A stretch of 38,336 bases of DNA from Thermoplasmatota archaeon. GTDB taxonomy: Archaea > Thermoplasmatota > E2 > DHVEG-1. Positions 1-6,648 of this stretch are shown piece by piece. The DNA lies in the NCBI GenBank assembly GCA_030601705.1, contig JAUWBM010000014.1, positions 1 to 38,336 of the forward strand, in the 5' to 3' direction. Position 1 is the stretch's first letter, and the number at the start of each line of letters is the position of its first letter. The position numbers and the translations under genes are program-made. The notes below the pieces were generated by a model. The model did no database searches and was not told where the DNA came from. It saw only the letters and a program-made list of their open reading frames with translations.

Positions 1-1
1 A

Positions 2-151
2 TCCGATTATAATCGGTGGAGCGGTAACTATTGGAATAGATTGAGGATTCTCCCCAAACTAATTTTTGGAAGAATGGGTGACTTTTGGAATATTCCTTGG
101 GTTAATATTGACTGGCATCCAGCACAAGAACCATATGACATAGAGGTGTGA
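2..151 (+). CDS. C-terminal end of a right-handed beta-helix (NosD-like) surface protein, partial
   Basis: An open frame runs in from the left edge and stops at TGA 149-151. The 49 visible residues contain NYWNR, PWVNIDWHPAQ and EPYDIEV. From memory, this ending is common in archaeal secreted parallel beta-helix proteins of the NosD/copper-binding type, where an NYW motif closes the helix. Only the tail is present, so catalytic or binding features cannot be judged. The next gene starts two bases after the stop, and its Shine-Dalgarno GAGGTG lies inside this gene's last codons, so the two are probably co-transcribed. Family assignment is inference from a short fragment. Confidence 0.6.
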   Translation, partial: SDYNRWSGNYWNRLRILPKLIFGRMGDFWNIPWVNIDWHPAQEPYDIEV

Positions 152-152
152 A

Positions 153-623
153 ATGAAGAAACTACTTGCAGTTGGAGTGATAGTTCTTTTTCTTGGACTT
201 GCTGTTGCACCATCTATTAATGCCAATGTAAGCAAAGCATCCATTGAGAGTGAACTGGTTGAAATTGAAAGCAAGAAGACAGATAATCTATCCCCTCAGT
301 TGGGTTTTCAATTTTACAACGGATTTCGTTTTCCTGGTATAAATCTTTATGTTATAAATGGAGGTAATGAAACTTTTAGAGGTAATGTCAGTTGCATATT
401 CACTGTCAATGCATCAATTATGGTTTTTGGCGATTCCATAAATATTTCGGATTATTATGTAGAAATTGAACCACAAGAAGAGGTACTCCTCTACCAGGGA
501 CTAATACTTGGATTTGGTTCTATTGAAGCTGTTTTGGATATGCCCCCTCCTATTGATCTTTATTATGAGTTTGAAGGTTTTTTATTGTTTATTTTTCTGT
601 TCTTGAAATTCAAATTTCACTAA
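153..623 (+). CDS. Short secreted protein of unknown function
   Basis: 156 residues. The N-terminus is a clear signal peptide: MKK, a hydrophobic stretch to about residue 20, then a polar region after PSINANVSKAS. The middle (residues 50-130) alternates beta-prone segments and resembles a small beta-sandwich. The C-terminal 20 residues (FLLFIFLFLKFKFH) are hydrophobic and could anchor the protein in the membrane. Start chosen at ATG 153 because GAGGTG sits 5 bases upstream. The signal sequence type looks like a set of lineage-specific short exported proteins that I associate with uncultured Thermoplasmata. Function unknown. Confidence 0.7.
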   Translation: MKKLLAVGVIVLFLGLAVAPSINANVSKASIESELVEIESKKTDNLSPQLGFQFYNGFRFPGINLYVINGGNETFRGNVSCIFTVNASIMVFGDSINISDYYVEIEPQEEVLLYQGLILGFGSIEAVLDMPPPIDLYYEFEGFLLFIFLFLKFKFH

Positions 624-666
624 TATCTAAATATCATAACATGTATGAGATATATGGGGAAAGAAG

Positions 667-1299
667 ATGAATAAGAAGATACTCATCGGCAGTATCATAG
701 CAATTGCAATACTTGTTCTGGTGTCATTTACAGGTGTAGTTGGTTATCAAACCACTAAATCATCTACTATTGCTAAAGCATCGCCACTATTCGCTGTTAG
801 AAGTAGCAGGGCTATAGATGAAGAAAGTAAGGATTTGAGTTGTGATTATGTTGGGAAGAGTAAAGGTAGTACAATATCGTTTCCTACATGTAATAGTAGA
901 AACACACAATTGCAGAAAGTTATAGATGTTATCAGTAGAATGGATGATGAAACATTCAATAGATTTATAGGTTTAATTATTAATTTTATGCATCAGGATA
1001 ATGAGATTAGAAATAAGAATATTGGTGATGGTGAAATTAAAAATATAATTAATCAGTTAGGGACCAATCCAGTAGAGTTAAAGCACAATATTGTTGGTGA
1101 GACTGATGATATTACCGACACTGTTTTAGAATGCACTGTATGCACAATGTGTACTATGGGTAATTGTGATTATACTTCTGGAGTATGGTTTCCTGGATGC
1201 TTGATAATTCAATTAATAATCTTTCTAATCCAAATTATAGCATTTGCTTATTCGATGATGGTGTTACCTTTTACCGCTTGCTTCCCTTGTCCGATATGA
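667..1299 (+). CDS. Lineage-specific secreted/membrane protein with Cys-rich C-terminal hydrophobic region
   Basis: 210 residues. N-terminal membrane or signal segment (residues 4-26), then SSTIAKASPLF and RAIDEESKDLSCDYVGK. The polar middle (residues 75-150) is predicted helical. Residues 155-175 are Cys-rich, with CTVC, CTMC and later CPCPI patterns, and 178-205 are hydrophobic. I recognise the N-terminal half as one shared by many short exported proteins in Thermoplasmata genomes, where the C-terminal part varies; this is from memory. GGGGAAAG lies 7 bases before ATG 667. Forty-three bases separate it from the preceding secreted gene. Function unknown; the cysteines could form disulfides or bind metal. 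Confidence 0.7.
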   Translation: MNKKILIGSIIAIAILVLVSFTGVVGYQTTKSSTIAKASPLFAVRSSRAIDEESKDLSCDYVGKSKGSTISFPTCNSRNTQLQKVIDVISRMDDETFNRFIGLIINFMHQDNEIRNKNIGDGEIKNIINQLGTNPVELKHNIVGETDDITDTVLECTVCTMCTMGNCDYTSGVWFPGCLIIQLIIFLIQIIAFAYSMMVLPFTACFPCPI

Positions 1300-1636
1300 G
1301 AATAAGCCACTCTTTGATAGGCATTATTCTTTTACTTATTCAATTATTGTCCAATATCGCAGATTCTTCTGGCTAAAATACCTTGATTTTAGATTCAAAG
1401 CCCCACCTATCGAGTATATCAATTTTGAGCACAGTGCACTATATTATATTAACCAGGGGCAAACTAAAAGGGCATCACCACCCTCACAATGTTCACCATA
1501 TTATACTATTAAGTATAATATTAATTGGTTACCATTCATTAGTTTTGAAATGAGTAATGAGTTTTTCTCTATTTCTAATCAAATATCATTGATGAACTAA
1601 TAGTTATTATTAGATTTAGAACAAACTCCATTAGTT
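1300..1636. other. Intergenic region with a perfect palindrome
   Basis: No convincing gene on either strand. The stretch is AT-rich and lies between two convergent genes. At 1499-1520 it holds an inverted repeat with 8-base arms TATTATAC and GTATAATA around a 6-base centre. It could be a transcription terminator for the rightward gene or an operator. Confidence 0.4.
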
Positions 1637-1795
1637 TTAAACACCAAAAATCTCCTTGATGCTTTTATTGAGGACCTCATTTCTGTAACTTACGATAAGC
1701 ATCTCGACAACTTGGTTGGTGTTGCGTAAGTTGAGATTGCGTTTGAGCTTGTGCAGACCTTTCCAAGCCGTATTGGATACAAGAATTGTTTTCAT
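1637..1795 (-). CDS. Small ribbon-helix-helix-like protein
   Basis: 52 residues beginning MKTILVSNTAWKGLHKLK. The layout of a short beta-strand (KTILVS), a helix (AWKGLHKLKRNL), then NTNQVVEMLIVSYRNEV fits a ribbon-helix-helix antitoxin or regulator. ATG 1795 is preferred over an upstream in-frame start at 1825 because the protein aligns with the fold from here and AAGTGA lies 6 bases upstream. No partner toxin is visible next to it. It is the last intact chromosomal gene before the interrupted DUF1614 gene. Confidence 0.5.
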   Translation of the reverse strand: MKTILVSNTAWKGLHKLKRNLNLRNTNQVVEMLIVSYRNEVLNKSIKEIFGV

Positions 1796-1923
1796 AATGG
1801 TCACTTCTAATAAATAGGCACACAACTCAAAAATGATTTAATCTTACTAACTGGCATGTGACTGGTATTTAATCTACCACACTACTTCTAATCAATTTAA
1901 AGTTTTTTTCTTCTAGAATTGGT

Positions 1924-2325
1924 TTAACTCTCCTTTTTTCTTTTCTGATATACCAAAACTCCGTCCACAATCACTGCTAGTATTCCAGTTATAAATACCA
2001 TATCAAAAATACTTGCTCCACCAATAACTGCATTTCTCGTTGTTTGAATTTCATTTTCTAGCAAACTTATTAGATGTAAAAAATCAGCTCCTATTAAAAC
2101 TCCTATTGTTCCAGAAATGTAAGCGAGGGGAGCCGCTTTGCATTTATCTTTCCATGATAAAATTATTGAAGCAAGACTTGCGAAAAATACTGGAAGGAGC
2201 CAAAAAGGAAACTTAGCGACAATGCCTATTTGAGGAATTGGTTCTGTTACAAAGTAAGTAATAATAGCAACGATTATTATTCCCAGAAAAATTCTTGATA
2301 GTTGTAGTTTATTTTTTATAGACAA
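1924..2325 (-). pseudogene. DUF1614 membrane protein, C-terminal half, cut off by the integrated element
   Basis: The frame encodes about 130 residues with several membrane segments. Diagnostic pieces are VTEPIPQIGIV, PLAYISGTIGVLIGADFL and GASIFDMVFITGILAVIVDG, which match my knowledge of the C-terminal half of DUF1614 proteins. The usual N-terminal half is absent here but is found on the same strand at 19408-19713, on the far side of the element. The 14-bp repeat at 2315-2328 is the break point. The only usable start is TTG 2325 inside that repeat, with no Shine-Dalgarno, so this half is probably untranslated. A minus-strand TATA box at 2400-2407 inside the element could still transcribe it. 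Joining TCT-ATA-AA from the right repeat to A-AAT-AAA here restores one frame of about 230 codons. Confidence 0.85.
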
Positions 2326-2328
2326 ATA
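2315..2328. repeat. attL: left copy of the 14-bp attachment repeat
   Basis: TTTATAGACAAATA occurs here and again at 19412-19425 in the same orientation. Flanking bases differ on both sides. The repeat lies within the DUF1614 coding frame at both ends, and the right copy is 61 bases from the integrase start. This is the expected signature of a tyrosine-recombinase integration site. Confidence 0.88.
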
Positions 2329-2399
2329 TTTTACGTAGTAAATGTTTTTACTAATAATATGAGTAAAATAATGTTAGGTTGTAACATGATTAGTTCTAC

Positions 2400-2442
2400 T
2401 ATATAAAGTAAACCCATCTATCGTGTTAATGGTTCGCAACTT
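2400..2442 (-). promoter_or_regulatory. Operator-like repeat, copy A, with TATA box
   Basis: On the minus strand, GTTGCGAACCATTAACACG and GATAGATGGGTTTAC lead directly into the TATA box TTTATATA (2400-2407). The same sequence recurs at 2992-3023 and 38072-38104, with shorter versions at 2497-2520 and 2778-2797. In copies A and C the distance from AACAC to the TATA box is 15 bases in both. The layout suggests an activator or repressor site upstream of a leftward promoter. Copy A would read out of the element into the DUF1614 C-terminal half. Confidence 0.55.
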
Positions 2443-2496
2443 ACTCTCATAGTATGTGAGTGTATACAATAAAACTTTGAATTGAGTTATTGCATA

Positions 2497-2520
2497 CACG
2501 TGTTAATGTTTGACAACTAA
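2497..2520 (-). repeat. Operator-like repeat, copy D (short)
   Basis: The minus strand reads TTAGTTGTCAAACATTAACA, then CGTG. It shares the TTAGTTGTCAA and CATTAACAC core of the family but lacks the GATAGATGGGTT extension. It lies just past the stop codon of the gene at 2539-2727. Confidence 0.45.
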
Positions 2521-2538
2521 TGAACAGTACGGATATTT

Positions 2539-2727
2539 TTAATCTTTAATTGGGTTACTTTCAAATCTTCTCAATACATCCTCAAATATTTTTAACTTTA
2601 TTTTTTCTTCTTGCTCCTTTGGAAAATCTCCTTTTAAAACCCTCTTCATTTCATCTATTGTATCTTCTGCAACATCATGAGATATTACTGCATGACTTAC
2701 ATATCTTGGATTTGCTTTTGCTGTCAT
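2539..2727 (-). CDS. Small hypothetical protein of the element
   Basis: 62 residues starting MTAKANPRYVSHAVISHDV, mostly helical and charged, with no recognised domain. ATG 2727 is chosen over an upstream ATG at 2808 because GGGAG lies 6-10 bases before it. A leftward TATA box (GGTTATAAAGG, 2758-2768) is about 30 bases upstream, and operator-like repeat copy E lies just beyond it. The first 27 residues of the longer reading would be translated promoter. Function unknown. Confidence 0.45.
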   Translation of the reverse strand: MTAKANPRYVSHAVISHDVAEDTIDEMKRVLKGDFPKEQEEKIKLKIFEDVLRRFESNPIKD

Positions 2728-2757
2728 TTTTAACTCCCGATAATCTGAATACAATAA

Positions 2758-2797
2758 TCCTTTATAACCATATTTTTGTGTTAATGATTGGCAACTA
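2758..2797 (-). promoter_or_regulatory. Promoter with operator-like repeat, copy E
   Basis: On the minus strand TAGTTGCCAATCATTAACAC (2778-2797) is followed by the TATA box GGTTATAAAGG (2758-2768). It precedes the start codon at 2727 by about 30 bases. A very similar TATA region (GGGTTATAAAGGATTAA) precedes the membrane gene at 3521-3808. Confidence 0.5.
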
Positions 2798-2830
2798 CTT
2801 GACATCAAGCATTAGCATGGATTGATTAAT

Positions 2831-2932
2831 TTATTTTTTAAGTTTTTGTTTAATGTTTTTAATCTTTTCATCTAAACTGTTAATTTTATTTTTTAATGCT
2901 TTATCCTTATCGAAACAGACTCTTATTTTCAT
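2831..2932 (-). CDS. Tiny coiled-coil protein, 33 residues
   Basis: Reads MKIRVCFDKDKALKN and continues with a Lys-rich amphipathic helix ending in KQKLKK. GGGATG lies upstream of the ATG, and a leftward TATA-like box (TTTATTTAAA, 2967-2976) lies about 35 bases upstream, behind operator-like repeat B. No homologue recognised. The promoter layout is the main support. Confidence 0.35.
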   Translation of the reverse strand: MKIRVCFDKDKALKNKINSLDEKIKNIKQKLKK

Positions 2933-2966
2933 GTGACATCCCAACGGAGTTCAAAAGCATCAATGC

Positions 2967-3023
2967 TTTAAATAAATTTGCCATAGCACTTAACCCATCT
3001 ATCGTGTTAATGGTTCACAACTA
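2967..3023 (-). promoter_or_regulatory. Operator-like repeat, copy B, with downstream TATA-like box
   Basis: The minus strand of 2992-3023 reads TTAGTTGTGAACCATTAACA then CGATAGATGGGTT, nearly identical to copy A. A TATA-like TTTATTTAAA lies at 2967-2976, upstream of the tiny ORF at 2831-2932. Spacing to the TATA box is longer than in copies A and C. Confidence 0.45.
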
Positions 3024-3040
3024 ATTTTTTCTAATAAATA

Positions 3041-3355
3041 CTATCCATGAATTGGTGGTCTATAATCGATTTTTCTTTCGCCTTCAGTAAGTAATTGAAC
3101 ATCTGGTAGTGGTTCTTTTTTTTCATATTCATTTATTAAATACTCAAGTTGTTTCATTACGACTTTTGCCTGATATGGAAACATATGAATTGATAAAGAT
3201 TCTACTTCACCAGAAGGATCGTGTCTGGCAAATCTAAGATAAAACTCATTTTCTCGGTAGGTTCCACTACTTGCATTTGCAAAAAACCAATAATTTGAAT
3301 CAGCATCTTCTTTAATATTTTCTATCGTATAAAACACCTCTAATGAGATTATCAA
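3041..3355 (-). CDS. Hypothetical protein of the element
   Basis: Up to 104 residues; contains NYWFFANASSGTYRENEFYL, then MFPYQAKVVMKQLEYLINEY. The first part looks beta-rich and the second helical. The start is uncertain: TTG 3355 has no ribosome site, whereas GTG 3337 lies about 25 bases after the TATA box TTTAAATA (3362-3369 on the minus strand) and would give a leaderless message of 98 codons. No domain recognised. Operator-like repeat B lies just beyond its stop. Confidence 0.5.
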   Translation of the reverse strand: MIISLEVFYTIENIKEDADSNYWFFANASSGTYRENEFYLRFARHDPSGEVESLSIHMFPYQAKVVMKQLEYLINEYEKKEPLPDVQLLTEGERKIDYRPPIHG

Positions 3356-3379
3356 TTAGTATTTAAAAAATCTTTTGAT

Positions 3380-3487
3380 TTAGAATAATCTTCTTGATCT
3401 TTTAGCAACTCTTTTTGCCCACTCTACCATTTCTTTATTTTTCTTTTCTAAATTTTTTTCAAGTTGAGTTTTTTTTCTCGGAGTCAT
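3380..3487 (-). CDS. Tiny basic protein, 35 residues
   Basis: Reads MTPRKKTQLEKNLEKKN, then EMVEWAKRVAKRSRRLF. It is highly basic and helical, and could bind nucleic acid. AAGGTAAGG precedes the ATG. It lies between two leftward genes with room for its own expression. No family recognised. Confidence 0.4.
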   Translation of the reverse strand: MTPRKKTQLEKNLEKKNKEMVEWAKRVAKRSRRLF

Positions 3488-3520
3488 TTTTTATTCCTTA
3501 CCTTATTTATGTAGTTCTTA

Positions 3521-3808
3521 TTATTTTAATTTTTCTAATTCATATACTATATATTGCCAATCTGCCTCTAAGTCATAGGTAGTACTTCGCAGTCTTAGGA
3601 TAACAGCCATTGTAAGAACAGCAAAGATAATCGCAGGGAAAATAAGAAGAGTGTTTCCAATAACAGAAGCTATAGAAAAAGAAACAAACCCTGTAAAAGT
3701 AACAACGAAATATTGAAGATAGATCCTGCAGCGTATATCATTTTGTTGTTTGGCATAATCCCAATTAATCTGAATTTGTTTTTTTGCTATTTCCTTCGCA
3801 TCCTCCAT
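3521..3808 (-). CDS. Small two-helix membrane protein
   Basis: 95 residues. An amphipathic N-terminal helix (MEDAKEIAKKQIQINWDYAK) is followed by two membrane segments (about residues 33-50 and 53-71) and a cytoplasmic tail with DLEADWQYIVYELEKLK. The pattern resembles other small helical membrane proteins of the element. The leftward promoter GGGTTATAAAGG (near 3837-3848), part of repeat unit U1, and a second TATA-like CATATATTGG are upstream. Function unknown. Confidence 0.55.
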   Translation of the reverse strand: MEDAKEIAKKQIQINWDYAKQQNDIRCRIYLQYFVVTFTGFVSFSIASVIGNTLLIFPAIIFAVLTMAVILRLRSTTYDLEADWQYIVYELEKLK

Positions 3809-3836
3809 CGAAAACCAATATATGTAATAATTTAAT

Positions 3837-3928
3837 CCTTTATAACCCTGTTTCTTGCACGTTTACCCTAGTGTTTGCATGGAAAACTACCATAGCTAAG
3901 CATTATTATAGATATTCAACAGAAGGGA
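3837..3928 (-). repeat. Promoter-linked repeat unit U1
   Basis: On the minus strand the unit contains GGTAGTTTTCCAT, a variable part, AGGGTAAA and the TATA box GGGTTATAAAGG. It is related to 4062-4149 and 4394-4490. U1 sits directly upstream of the gene at 3521-3808, so the unit is probably a promoter plus regulatory site. Confidence 0.5.
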
Positions 3929-3935
3929 ATACTGT

Positions 3936-3995
3936 AGAAGGAAGGGAAAATATAGGGGATTATAACTATAAGCATTATAGAAAACCCTTCCTTCT
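3936..3995. repeat. Stem-loop with 11-bp arms
   Basis: AGAAGGAAGGG at 3936-3946 is complementary to CCCTTCCTTCT at 3985-3995 with a 38-base loop. It lies in the gene-free repeat region, just upstream of unit U1 relative to leftward transcription. Confidence 0.5.
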
Positions 3996-4061
3996 TTTCT
4001 ACAAATAATCTAAATTGTATGGGGTATTTAAATATTTACCAGAAACTATAGTTTATGAAAC

Positions 4062-4149
4062 ATTTATAACCCTGCATTTACCCTTGAACATAGGGAGTTT
4101 ACACTGAAAAACTACCTTTTAAGGCATTATTGTACAGGAGAGAAATTTA
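4062..4149 (-). repeat. Promoter-linked repeat unit U2
   Basis: The minus strand reads GGTAGTTTTTCAGTGTAAAC, CTCCCTATGTTCA, AGGGTAAA and GGGTTATAAATG. It is the second degenerate copy of the unit. No gene follows within 250 bases on the minus strand, so a short RNA product is possible. Confidence 0.45.
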
Positions 4150-4397
4150 AAATAGCGAAAACACCGTCAAAAATGGAGACGTCTAGATCTTGGTCCATTG
4201 CATAATGACGGCAAATACAAGGTCTGCAGCTGATCACCAGGGCCCCTTTTGCCGTCATTCTTTATTGGTCCAGTCGTAGATCTACAATGATATCTTCTTT
4301 TTTTGACGGCATTTTAATTGAGATCCTGACGTCATGGTACCAAAAAACAACGGCAAAAACCTACTTTTTTGATATCCCTCCTGTGACATAATGCGTT
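4121..4397. repeat. Array R1: palindrome-rich block with spaced CCGTCA motifs and imperfect terminal inverted repeats
   Basis: Four copies of (A/G)CCGTCA or its complement lie at 4163-4169, 4206-4212, 4251-4257 and 4304-4310, with centre spacings of 43, 45 and 53 bases. Between them are many short perfect palindromes (GACGTC, AGATCT, CTGCAG, CAGCTG, TGATCA, GGGCCC, GTAGATCTAC, TGACGTCA, TGGTACCA). The ends at 4121-4152 and 4366-4397 match as inverted repeats at 24 of 32 positions. An inverted relative with the same spacings lies at 8630-8791. Confidence 0.6.
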
Positions 4398-4490
4398 ACA
4401 ACCTTGTTTTTACCCTGTTACATAGGGAGTTTTGATGGAAAAACCATGTTCTAAGGTATTTTGATAGGTTTTTCAACAGGAGAGATTTTT
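4394..4490 (-). repeat. Promoter-linked repeat unit U3
   Basis: The minus strand contains CATGGTTTTTCCATCAAAAC, CTCCCTATGTAACAGGGTAA and a weaker TATA (AAGGTTGTAAC). It lies between the stop of the membrane gene 4498-5127 and array R1, so it would transcribe R1 leftward. Confidence 0.45.
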
Positions 4491-4497
4491 GTGCGTT

Positions 4498-5127
4498 TTA
4501 ATAAAACCCCGGATCTAATGTTTCAAAATCCTTTTCACCAGAAAGTTTTAAAAATCTTGCAGATCCCCAATATCCTAGTTTATCATGATATTCCAAAACA
4601 ATTTTAAATTGTTTTTCAAAAAAATCAGTTCTATCCATTTCACAAGCTTCCTTTTCATCTCCGTTTTTAAAGGTATATAGTTCAGTGTTTGTTACATTAA
4701 CGTTTAATTCTTCACCTTTTTTCGGTTTTATTCTAAAATTAACACGATGTGCTGTACTACCTAAGTTTCGAACAGATATAATCATTAACGGCTGTCCTGA
4801 AAACGGTTTTACTTCAAGAACAAATTCAGGTTGATGTCCCATTCTGATAAATCTTGTTTGATTTCTTATGAACCATAGCTGAATAATAATGATTGCTACT
4901 TGTACTGCCAGGATAAGTGGAACCCAGAATTTTTCTTCAAGATCTTTAAAAAAAATTGTACCACCAACAACGAATAATAACAATGCCACAACTATCATAG
5001 CGGCAAAAATATAGAATGGGAATCGTATGCTTTTGGATATTTCCCAGTTAATGATTTTATCGCGTCTATGTTTTTCTCTATATTTTGCACCGATTGACTT
5101 AATTTTTGAAAACCTTTTTTCTTTCAA
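4498..5127 (-). CDS. Membrane protein with two helices and a soluble beta domain
   Basis: 209 residues. A basic N-terminus (residues 1-30) precedes membrane helices at about 35-57 and 68-88. The remaining 115 residues look like a beta-sandwich (FVLEVKPFSGQPLMIISVRN, then NFRIKPKKGEEL and FKIVLEYHDKLGYW). This organisation resembles bacterial and archaeal membrane proteins of unknown function with a C-terminal beta domain facing the cytoplasm. TTG 5127 is the start, with AGAGGGAAG 6 bases upstream; no ATG is available in frame nearby. It follows a small Zn-ribbon gene by 18 bases, probably in one transcript. Confidence 0.6.
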   Translation of the reverse strand: MKEKRFSKIKSIGAKYREKHRRDKIINWEISKSIRFPFYIFAAMIVVALLLFVVGGTIFFKDLEEKFWVPLILAVQVAIIIIQLWFIRNQTRFIRMGHQPEFVLEVKPFSGQPLMIISVRNLGSTAHRVNFRIKPKKGEELNVNVTNTELYTFKNGDEKEACEMDRTDFFEKQFKIVLEYHDKLGYWGSARFLKLSGEKDFETLDPGFY

Positions 5128-5145
5128 ATTACTTCCCTCTCATCC

Positions 5146-5304
5146 TTACCTCTTTAGAATCCCAGATCTTTCGATATCCAAACTTCCACATGCCGGACAG
5201 CAATCCTTTCTCGTATTTTGATCGAACTTTGGATAATTGAAAAGATCACCGCAGTCATTACATCTCCAAATGTAATTTGTCTCTCCCACAGATAAAGAAA
5301 TCAC
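5146..5304 (-). CDS. Small zinc-ribbon protein
   Basis: 52 residues with two zinc knuckles: CNDCG at residues 15-19 and CCPACG at 35-40, giving a Cys4 site. The sequence around them (YIWRC, DLFNYPKF) is that of a generic rubredoxin-like or TFIIB-like ribbon. The start is either GTG 5304 or GTG 5289; a TATA box (AACTATAAAGAT) about 25 bases before 5289 favours a leaderless start there. It probably forms an operon with the membrane protein at 4498-5127. One of at least five tiny Zn proteins in the element. Confidence 0.55.
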   Translation of the reverse strand: MISLSVGETNYIWRCNDCGDLFNYPKFDQNTRKDCCPACGSLDIERSGILKR

Positions 5305-5447
5305 GTTTATCTTTATAGTTTTTTTGTAATCTCCTTATGTTCTCCTTAATCGGCTTTGCACTTAAATTAAGAATTTTGCACGTAAAATATCGATAGACAA
5401 CATTTTTATCCTTTTATTGAATGGGTTAATTGGAGGTATTGAATAAA

Positions 5448-5642
5448 ATGAAACAGAATTTTATAATAAATGGCGATGTTTATACAGCAGAAATATGGAA
5501 AGAACAGGATTTGTTCTATGCTAGATGTCCAGAGCTTGGTACAACTTCTAATGGGAAAACGATTAAAACTGCAAGGTTACGTCTGACTGAAGTTACTAGG
5601 CAGCATCTGGAGGGGGTTTCTCAAGGAAAAAAAAAGGCATAA
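5448..5642 (+). CDS. HicB-like antitoxin-family protein without a neighbouring HicA
   Basis: 64 residues: MKQNFIINGDVYTAEIWKE, then DLFYARCPELGTTSNGKTI and ARLRLTEVTRQHLE. The partially degraded RNase H-like fold of HicB antitoxins is recognisable from the beta strands around YTAEIWKE and the C/ELGTTSNGKT turn. ATG 5448 is chosen because GGAGGT (5432-5437) lies 10 bases upstream; an in-frame TTG at 5430 would include that site. No HicA-type double-stranded RNA-binding toxin is seen beside it, so it is solitary. Solo HicB-like proteins are common in archaea and may act as regulators. Confidence 0.65.
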   Translation: MKQNFIINGDVYTAEIWKEQDLFYARCPELGTTSNGKTIKTARLRLTEVTRQHLEGVSQGKKKA

Positions 5643-5966
5643 TGCAACATCAACGTATTCGATAAGGGATCTATTTGAAGGGCAACATCGGTGTACAACG
5701 GTATTTTTAGTTATTGTTTATATTTTTTTTGATAAGAGAATCAACAGGAGTTATTTTTATTCACGGCTTATTTAAAAAAAGATTGAGACGAAAACACAAT
5801 GTGGTTGATGTTATATATTCACCATTTAATGTTATACTGTTAAGCTGCTACCCTTACATTGTAAAATTGAAAATCGTGGCACGTGAGAAGGTTATTTCTT
5901 CAACGATTATTGGGAAAAATACAATGCCACATAGTTATTAAGTATCTAAGAAATATAAATTTACTT
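5643..5966. other. Gene-poor stretch
   Basis: An open frame of 75 codons at 5714-5941 is hydrophobic and low in complexity, lacks a ribosome-binding site and resembles no family. I see no other structure. Confidence 0.35.
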
Positions 5967-6434
5967 ATGATTGATATTTTAATTGTTTCCAAACTTGCCG
6001 TATTGCTTGCAATTATTCTCATATTATATATCCTTATAATAAGGAAAGTTGGACCGAGAATTTGTACAATTTCAGGAGGCTCAGGGAATACTTTACGAGA
6101 TATAAAAATTACAAGTTATAAAGAAAAATCGATGATGCTTTTCGTATCTTTCGTTACTTCTATATTAATTGCATATTTATCTTTCATAATATTTTCAATA
6201 TCAACATGTGCCATTCAGGCGATAACAGATACCTCATATTTTTTAGGGGCTGTTGGATCTTTTTTAATATTATCACAGGCAATGTATAGCACTACATCAA
6301 CATATCATGATATTGTTACTAGAACTGCCGATGTTAAAGAAAAAAAACGTATAGGAAAAATTCATTTTATTACTCTTGTAACTGGTGGTATGTTGTTATC
6401 ATACGGGGTAATTTTATTTTACTTTTTAAGATGA
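5967..6434 (+). CDS. Four-helix membrane protein, hypothetical
   Basis: 155 residues from ATG 5967 (MIDILIVSKLAVLLAIILI). Hydrophobic segments lie at about residues 3-27, 55-78, 88-108 and 131-154, with a basic loop after the first (IIRKVGPRICTISGG) and another before the last (KEKKRIGK). An upstream in-frame start at 5883 would add an unlikely basic stretch. There is no clear Shine-Dalgarno. Function unknown; the element carries several such membrane proteins. Confidence 0.5.
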   Translation: MIDILIVSKLAVLLAIILILYILIIRKVGPRICTISGGSGNTLRDIKITSYKEKSMMLFVSFVTSILIAYLSFIIFSISTCAIQAITDTSYFLGAVGSFLILSQAMYSTTSTYHDIVTRTADVKEKKRIGKIHFITLVTGGMLLSYGVILFYFLR

Positions 6435-6506
6435 ACGAAGCTGGAATAATAGCTATTTATATTTCCCTTTAATGTTGTTCTAGACTTCAGGTGCAAAAAT
6501 ACGACT

Positions 6507-6602
6507 TTAGAGACAAACCCTGTAAGACCCTAATCTCTCTGGGTCCAATTGTCTCTCAACACGTCCGGGGGCAAACTGTTCTTCAACCTTTCTTCGATTC
6601 AT
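6507..6602 (-). CDS. Tiny ORF, 31 residues, downstream of the ASCH gene
   Basis: Starts MNRRKVEEQFAPGRV after a good ribosome site AAGGTGAA. The leader sequence around its start (6600-6643) is a near copy of the RHH-to-Zn-ribbon junction at 7190-7225, sharing the CATTTCACCTTA and CTTTCTTTTTTTC pieces. This suggests a local duplication that carried a ribosome-binding site with it. The product resembles nothing known and could be a remnant. Confidence 0.3.
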   Translation of the reverse strand: MNRRKVEEQFAPGRVERQLDPERLGSYRVCL

Positions 6603-6648
6603 TTCACCTTATCCCTACAGCTTTCTTTTTTTCGTTTCAATAACGAGC

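Larger units (their letters stand above)
3809..4497. other. Gene-free region packed with repeats
   Basis: No supportable gene in 689 bases. It holds three degenerate copies of a 90-100 bp unit (3837-3928, 4062-4149, 4394-4490), an 11-bp stem-loop (3936-3946 with 3985-3995), and a palindrome-rich array (4163-4345) with regularly spaced CCGTCA motifs. Each is listed separately. Confidence 0.6.

Noticed and set aside
2411-3023. CRISPR array made from the repeated CGTGTTAATGG sequences
   Set aside because: Copies are unequally spaced (about 80, 280 and 220 bases), imperfect, and each lies beside a TATA box; no cas genes are present.
3784-4008. 74-codon rightward open frame
   Set aside because: It overlaps the 5' end and promoter of a leftward membrane gene and repeat unit U1; low-complexity content.
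4163-4310. Mini-CRISPR from the regularly spaced CCGTCA motifs
   Set aside because: The repeated core is only about 7-12 bases, orientation alternates in R1, and the spacers are palindromic rather than unique foreign-like sequence.
5714-5941. 75-codon rightward open frame
   Set aside because: No ribosome site and no recognisable fold; an AT-rich hydrophobic artefact is more likely.
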